From NCBI RefSeq assembly GCF_016786355.1, contig NZ_JADWYX010000003.1, positions 1 to 64,000 on the forward strand: a DNA stretch of 64,000 nucleotides, read 5' to 3'. Source of the DNA: Frankia sp. AgB1.9. Its GTDB lineage: Bacteria; Actinomycetota; Actinomycetes; Frankiales; Frankiaceae. Shown here piece by piece: positions 59,298 through 64,000 of the stretch. Below the pieces are notes generated by a model. It had not been told where the DNA came from. It did not search any database and worked only from the letters and a program-made list of their open reading frames with translations. Position numbers and translations under genes: made by a program. Numbering within the stretch: the stretch's first letter is position 1; each line of letters begins with the position of its first letter.

Positions 59298-59449
59298 GGC
59301 GGCTCGGCGACGCCGCGCACCTGCTCGGCGTCCGCCCGTGGGAATGGTCCCTGCTCACTGTCGAGGAAGCCGACTACCTCCTCGACTGGCTTGACGCCTA
59401 CCAGCAGCACGCCGAAAAGGCCCAGGCCCGGATGAAGAGCAGGAGGTGA
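58884..59449 (+). CDS. gpG-T-like frameshift fusion of the tail assembly chaperone
   Basis: A -1 slip on GGGAAAA (59267-59273) joins the chaperone to a second frame that reads SPAADRRLRRLGDAAHLLGV, then RPWEWSLLTVEEADYLLDWL and QHAEKAQARMKSRR, ending at 59449. The second part has no start codon or ribosome binding site of its own and lies directly before the tape measure gene, exactly as in lambda-like phages. The fusion chaperone binds the tape measure protein during tail assembly. Confidence 0.82.
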
Positions 59450-59452
59450 CCG

Positions 59453-61273
59453 ATGGGCGCCTCCGACACAAGCCTGGTCTTCAACCTGGTGTCGAAGGAG
59501 AAGGTCGGCGAGGGGCTGAAGTCCGCCCGGGAGAAGTTCGACGCCGCCGCCGAGGGCATCGCCGCCACGATGGGCGTCGGCCTGGCCGAGGGCATCGCCT
59601 CCTCCCTCGACGTCTCCGCGGCCAACGCGAAGCTCGCCGCGCAGCTCGGCGCGAACAGCACCCAGGCCGCCCAGCTCGGGAAGATGGCCGGCGACGTGTA
59701 CGCCGCCGGCTGGGGCGACTCCATGGAGTCCGTCGACGAGGCGATCCGCGGCGCCTTCACCAACGTCCCGGGCATCACCGACTCGATGGCCAAGGACGTC
59801 TCCCAGAAGGCGCTGGCGATCGCCTCGACGTTCGACTCGACCGCCAGCGAGGTCGAGACCTCCGTCGGCCAGATGCTCAAGACCGGCATGGCCGGCAGCG
59901 CCGATCAGGCCCTCGACCTGATCACCGCCGCCAACCAGAAGTTCGGCGGCGACGCCGGCGAGATCCTCGACGTGCTCAACGAGTACTCGACGCAGTTCCG
60001 CAAGATCGGCCTCGACGGCCAGACGTCGCTCGGCCTGGTCAACCAGATGCTCGCCGCTGGCGCCCCGAACGCCGACAAGGCCGCCGACGCCCTGAAGGAG
60101 TTCTCGATCAGGGCGATCGACGGCTCGGCGACCACGATCTCCGCCTACCAGTCGATGGGCTTCAACGCCCAGGACATGATGCACAAGATCGCGGCCGGCG
60201 GGCCTGGCGCCCGCGACGCCATGCAACAGGTGTTCGACAAGCTCGCCGCGATCCAGGACCCGGTCCAGCGCAACATCGTCGGGACCGAGCTCATGGGCGG
60301 CCAGTGGGAGGACCTCGGCGGCGCGATCAAGGGCGTCAACTTCTCGACCGCCGCGGCGTCGCTCGGCGACGTCAACGGCAAGACGAAGCAGATGATGGAC
60401 ACCCTGGCCACCTCGCCGGCGCAGACGATGGAGACCTTCAAGCGCCAGGTGACCACCAAGCTGACCGAGGCCGGCGCCAGCATCGTCTCCTTCGGCACCC
60501 AGCACCAGTCCGCCCTCATGCCGATCGCCGGGATCCTCGGCGGCATCGCCCTGGCCGTCGTCGGTGTCTCCCTGGCGATGAAGGTCTGGGAAGCCGCGAC
60601 CCAGGCCTGGTCGATCGCGCAGAGGATCGCGACCGGCGTGCAGTGGGCCTGGAACGCGGCCATGGACGCCAACCCGATCATGCTGATCATCCTGGCCGTC
60701 GTCGCGCTCGTCGCCGGGATCATCCTGCTCTACCAGCACTCCGACACCGCCCGAATGATCATCAATGCGGCGTTCCAGGGGATCTGGTCGGCGATCAAGG
60801 CGCCGTTCGACTGGGTCCATGATCACTGGTCGGGGATCGTGGACGTGCTGAGCTGGCCGTTTACCGAGCTGCCGAAGCGGCTGGTCGGCGCGATGTCGAC
60901 GGTCGGCGGGATCATCGAGGCGCCGTTCAAGGCCGGTTTCAACGGGGTCGCCCGGCTGTGGAACTCCAGCGTCGGGCGGATCGGCTTCTCGGTGCCGTCC
61001 TGGGTGCCCGGCGTCGGGGGCAAGAGCTGGCACATCCCCGACATCCCGATGCTCGCCTCCGGTGGCACTGTCACGAGCACCGGTCTCGCGCTCATCCACG
61101 AGGGGGAGACCGTCACCCCGGCGGGCACGGCGCCGCTGGCCGGCGGCGGCGGGCCGGCCGCGGTGCTGGAGCTGCGGTCCTCTGGCCAGCGCGTCGATGA
61201 CCTGCTGCTGGAGATCCTGCGCCTGGCGATCCGGGACCGCGGCGGCAACGTGCAGACCGTGCTGGGGCAGTGA
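59453..61273 (+). CDS. tail tape measure protein
   Basis: A 606-residue protein with AGGAGGTGA before the ATG. Helical N-terminal half (VGLAEGIASSLDVSAANAKL; TDSMAKDVSQKALAIASTFD) and two membrane-like segments near residue 360 and 415 (MPIAGILGGIALAVVGVSLA; IMLIILAVVALVAGIILLYQ). A Trp-rich section (VWEAATQAWSIAQRIATGVQ) and a C-terminal HEGETVTPAGTAPL motif typical of tape measures follow. Its length would set a short tail, about 90 nm at 1.5 angstrom per residue. Confidence 0.9.
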   Translation: MGASDTSLVFNLVSKEKVGEGLKSAREKFDAAAEGIAATMGVGLAEGIASSLDVSAANAKLAAQLGANSTQAAQLGKMAGDVYAAGWGDSMESVDEAIRGAFTNVPGITDSMAKDVSQKALAIASTFDSTASEVETSVGQMLKTGMAGSADQALDLITAANQKFGGDAGEILDVLNEYSTQFRKIGLDGQTSLGLVNQMLAAGAPNADKAADALKEFSIRAIDGSATTISAYQSMGFNAQDMMHKIAAGGPGARDAMQQVFDKLAAIQDPVQRNIVGTELMGGQWEDLGGAIKGVNFSTAAASLGDVNGKTKQMMDTLATSPAQTMETFKRQVTTKLTEAGASIVSFGTQHQSALMPIAGILGGIALAVVGVSLAMKVWEAATQAWSIAQRIATGVQWAWNAAMDANPIMLIILAVVALVAGIILLYQHSDTARMIINAAFQGIWSAIKAPFDWVHDHWSGIVDVLSWPFTELPKRLVGAMSTVGGIIEAPFKAGFNGVARLWNSSVGRIGFSVPSWVPGVGGKSWHIPDIPMLASGGTVTSTGLALIHEGETVTPAGTAPLAGGGGPAAVLELRSSGQRVDDLLLEILRLAIRDRGGNVQTVLGQ

Positions 61274-64000
61274 TGGCGCCGCTCGTGCAGCTGCGCCTCG
61301 GCGAGTCCTATGCCCGCACCGGTGGGACGGGCATGGGCTCGGCGACCCCGGCGTCCGGGTACCTGCGCACCCCGGACGCGGCGGCGATCTCGATCACGGG
61401 TGACCTCGACGTCCGGATCGAGGTCTCGGCGCTCGACTGGACCCCGCCCGTTCCGATGATCCTGGCCGCGAAGTGGTACGGCACCAGTAACCAGCGGTCC
61501 TGGGCGCTGCTGCTCACGGCCAGCGGCACCCTGCAGCTGCTCACGACCGCGGATGGCAGCACCCAGCTGACCGCGACCAGCACCGCCGCCGTCGCTGCGG
61601 CCGACGGCGACCGGGTCGCCGTGCGCGCCACGATCGACGTCAACAACGGCGCCGGTGGCCGCACCGTCGTCTTCTATACGTCGACGAGCCTGGACGGCAC
61701 CTGGACCCAGCTGGGCTCGGCGGTCACCACGGCCGGCACGACGAGCATCTTCGACTCGAACGCCGACCTGAGCGTCGCCTCGTGCAACGGCGGCGCGGCG
61801 ATCCTGTCGGGCACCGCCAGCTTCGTCGGGCGGGTACACCGCCTCGAGCTGCGCTCCGGGATCGGCGGGACCCGCGTCGCCGCGCTCGACCTGACCCACC
61901 TGGCCCCGGGAACCACCGAGATCACCGATCGCCAGGGCCTCGACTGGACGCTGGGCGGCACGACCGTCATCACCCGCGCCTGGACCAACGCCCCCAGCTA
62001 CGAGCGCACCGCGATCACCCTCGGCCGCGGCCGGTCCAACGAGGCCGCGGCCCCCGAGCCGACGCGGGCGTCCTGCGAGCTGGACAACCGCGCCGGCGAC
62101 TACTCGCCCCGCAATCCCGACTCCGCCTACTACGGCACCATCGGCCGCAACACCCCATGCCGGATCTCGGTTCCCGGCGCCGGCGCGCTGCGGCTGCTCG
62201 GCGCCGGCGACTACGCGTTCGCCCGCGACACCGCCGGGCTGTCCGTCACTGGCGACCTCGACCTGCGGATCGAGGCCACCCTGGCGAACTGGCGCTCCGG
62301 CCCGTTGCTCATCACGAAGTCGTTCGACCAGCTGAGCTGGGCCTGGTACGTACGCCCCGACGGCCGCCCCGAGCTCGTCACGACCGCCGACGGCTCGACC
62401 CAGCTCGTCGCGACCTGCGACACCGCGCTGCCCCGCCCCGAGCACGGCCGCCGGGCGCTGCGCGTGACGATCGACGTCAACAACGGCCTGTTCGGGCGGA
62501 CCGTGACCTTCTACACCTCCGACAGCCTCACCGGCAGCTGGACGCAGCTCGGCTCCGCCGTCGTCGCCCTCGGCACGACGAGCATCTTCGACTCCACCGC
62601 CGAGGTCCGCCTCGGCGGCGCGATCTCCGGCTACGAGGGCGCCGCCCACGGCCTCATACACGGTGCGGAGATCCGCTCGGGTATCGGCGGGACCGTCGTC
62701 GCCGGCGTCTCCTTCACCGCCGTCACGACCGACACCGAGCAGTTCGTCGACGCCCAGGGCAACCGGTGGACGACCGCCGGGCTCGCCGAGATCGGCGGCC
62801 GCGACCTGCGCCATACCGGCGAGGTCGCGACCTGGCCCGTCACCAGTGACCTCGCCGACCTCGACATCTCCGTCGCGATCCAGTCCGCCGGCGTCATGCG
62901 CCGCCTCGGCCAGGGCGCGAGCCCCCTGCGCTCGACGCTCTACCGGGCGCTCACCGCCCCGGCCTGGCCGACCGCGGCGTACTGGCCCTGCGAGGACGAC
63001 CGCGACGCCACGTCGCTGGCCTCCGCGATGCCCGGCGCGTCCGGGATGGCGATCGCCGGCGCGCCCGGTCTCGCGTCCAACAGCGAGTTCCGCTGCTCGC
63101 AGCCGCTGCCGACGCTGTCGGGCAGCTCCTGGTCCGGCGCGGTCCCCGAATACTCCAACTCGGGCGAGGCGCAGCTGTGGTTCCTGCTGAAGGTCCCCGG
63201 CGCCGGGGTGCCCTCTGAGCAGACCCTGTGCCGGATGTGGATGGCGAACTCGACCGTCCCGATCTGGCAGCTCACCGTCGACCCCGCCGGTGACCTGCGG
63301 CTGCTCGGCTTTAACGCCTTGCTCTCCGCGGTCGTCGACACTGGCGCGATCGCGTTCGGCGTCAACGGCCTGCTGCTACGCGTCTCGATCGGCGTCGCCC
63401 AGGACGGCACCGGCATCGACTACCTGCTGCACACCCTCGAGGTCGGCGCCACCTCCGGCCTGTTCACCTCCGGCACCCTGGCCAGCAACACCCTCGGCCA
63501 GTGCCAGCGCGTCGACGTCGGCCACGAACGTGTCCTGACCGACGTCGTCCTCGGCCACCTCTCCGTGCACAGCCAGATCCAGAACCTGTTCGACGCCTCG
63601 GATGAGCTGAACGCCTTCTCCGGGGAGACCGCCTGCGCGCGGATCGCCCGGCTGTGCGACGAGGAGAACATCGACCGGATCATCATCGGCAACCCCGACA
63701 CCTCCGTCCCGCTCGGCTACCAGCTGCCCAAGACGCTGCTGGAGCTGCTCGCCGAGGCCGCCGCCGCTGACGGCGGGATCCTCACCGAGCCCCGCGACTT
63801 CCTCGGCCTGTCCTACCGGGCCCGCACCACCATGAGCGCGCAGACGACCGCCGCGCTCGCCCTGGACTACGCCGGCGGCCAGATCGGCGTGTTCACCCCG
63901 GTCGACGACGACTCCCAGACCCGCAACGACATCACCGCCACCCGCGTCGGGGGTACCTCCGCCCGCCGCCAGCAGACCACCGGCCCGCTCTCGACCGCCG
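61273..64000 (+). CDS. large tail protein with duplicated LamG-like modules (partial)
   Basis: At least 909 residues, cut by the right edge. The ATG overlaps the tape measure stop (TGATG). Two homologous modules occupy about residues 40-230 and 315-500; both contain DVNNG, then VFYTS/TFYTSDS, WTQLGSAV and TTSIFDS. A segment TRASCELDNRAGDYSPRNPD between them is common in distal-tail or receptor-binding proteins of actinophages. The remainder (QNLFDASDELNAFSGETACA; LLELLAEAAAADGGILTEPR) resembles the base of tail-tip proteins. It probably forms the tail tip and binds the host envelope. Confidence 0.78.
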   Translation, partial: MAPLVQLRLGESYARTGGTGMGSATPASGYLRTPDAAAISITGDLDVRIEVSALDWTPPVPMILAAKWYGTSNQRSWALLLTASGTLQLLTTADGSTQLTATSTAAVAAADGDRVAVRATIDVNNGAGGRTVVFYTSTSLDGTWTQLGSAVTTAGTTSIFDSNADLSVASCNGGAAILSGTASFVGRVHRLELRSGIGGTRVAALDLTHLAPGTTEITDRQGLDWTLGGTTVITRAWTNAPSYERTAITLGRGRSNEAAAPEPTRASCELDNRAGDYSPRNPDSAYYGTIGRNTPCRISVPGAGALRLLGAGDYAFARDTAGLSVTGDLDLRIEATLANWRSGPLLITKSFDQLSWAWYVRPDGRPELVTTADGSTQLVATCDTALPRPEHGRRALRVTIDVNNGLFGRTVTFYTSDSLTGSWTQLGSAVVALGTTSIFDSTAEVRLGGAISGYEGAAHGLIHGAEIRSGIGGTVVAGVSFTAVTTDTEQFVDAQGNRWTTAGLAEIGGRDLRHTGEVATWPVTSDLADLDISVAIQSAGVMRRLGQGASPLRSTLYRALTAPAWPTAAYWPCEDDRDATSLASAMPGASGMAIAGAPGLASNSEFRCSQPLPTLSGSSWSGAVPEYSNSGEAQLWFLLKVPGAGVPSEQTLCRMWMANSTVPIWQLTVDPAGDLRLLGFNALLSAVVDTGAIAFGVNGLLLRVSIGVAQDGTGIDYLLHTLEVGATSGLFTSGTLASNTLGQCQRVDVGHERVLTDVVLGHLSVHSQIQNLFDASDELNAFSGETACARIARLCDEENIDRIIIGNPDTSVPLGYQLPKTLLELLAEAAAADGGILTEPRDFLGLSYRARTTMSAQTTAALALDYAGGQIGVFTPVDDDSQTRNDITATRVGGTSARRQQTTGPLSTA

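Noticed and set aside
1..64000. CRISPR arrays, rRNA genes, classical insertion sequences with DDE transposases
   Set aside because: I saw no evenly spaced direct repeats with unique spacers, no rRNA-like sequence and no DDE transposase. The only clear short-period arrays are the boxes near 3 kb and the 60-base coding repeat at 54-55 kb.

Overview
The window is very GC-rich DNA with actinobacterial hallmarks: a BldD-type regulator, WXG100 proteins with an FHA/FtsK-type ATPase, strong G/C bias at third codon positions, many GTG starts and ATGA/GTGA stop-start overlaps. The gene mix (a large accessory genome, tRNA-anchored integrative elements and a malonyl-CoA synthetase-like enzyme) resembles Frankia or a relative. 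That placement is inferred from gene content, not from a marker gene.

There are three blocks. (1) 1-13.74 kb is the right part of an integrative conjugative-type element. Leftward genes encode a sigma-region-4-like protein, a small VirB2/TrbC-like membrane protein and a TrbL/VirB6-like channel protein that runs off the left edge. A 0.5-kb divergent region with repeated CTGACAGCGATCTT-type boxes separates them from a rightward operon of two methyltransferase-like proteins, a recombinase-domain gene, two DNA methyltransferases, an excisionase-like protein and a tyrosine integrase. The integrase abuts the 3' end of tRNA-Arg(ACG), the probable attachment site. The recombinase-domain gene is split by a ~3.85-kb Tn554-like insertion carrying two tyrosine recombinases.

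(2) 13.74-24.59 kb is probably resident chromosome, held between two tRNA genes: a malonyl-CoA synthetase-like acyl-CoA ligase and a compact type-VII-secretion-like locus (FHA + triple FtsK-like ATPase, two WXG100-like proteins, a BTAD-domain protein).

(3) From tRNA-Ser(GCT) at 24.5 kb to the right edge lies a prophage. Its integrase reads back toward the tRNA. Accessory cargo follows (coiled-coil protein, toxin-antitoxin pair, a DUF397-like/radical SAM/isoaspartyl-methyltransferase-like operon, a GNAT and an XRE-TPR regulator). Next come a repressor/Cro-like switch with a 32-bp palindromic operator and a long run of tiny, tightly coupled early genes that includes a BldD paralogue with an intact c-di-GMP signature. 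A complete HK97-type siphovirus head and tail module begins at the terminase (46 kb) and runs to a tail protein cut by the window edge. Lysis genes and the right attachment site are not in the window.

The most unusual points are the radical SAM cargo with an operator sequence shared with the nearby XRE-TPR gene, the phage-borne BldD paralogue, the two-recombinase insertion, the iteron-like array, an exact 20-residue-period repeat protein in the virion module, and a minus-strand gene inside the rightward structural operon.
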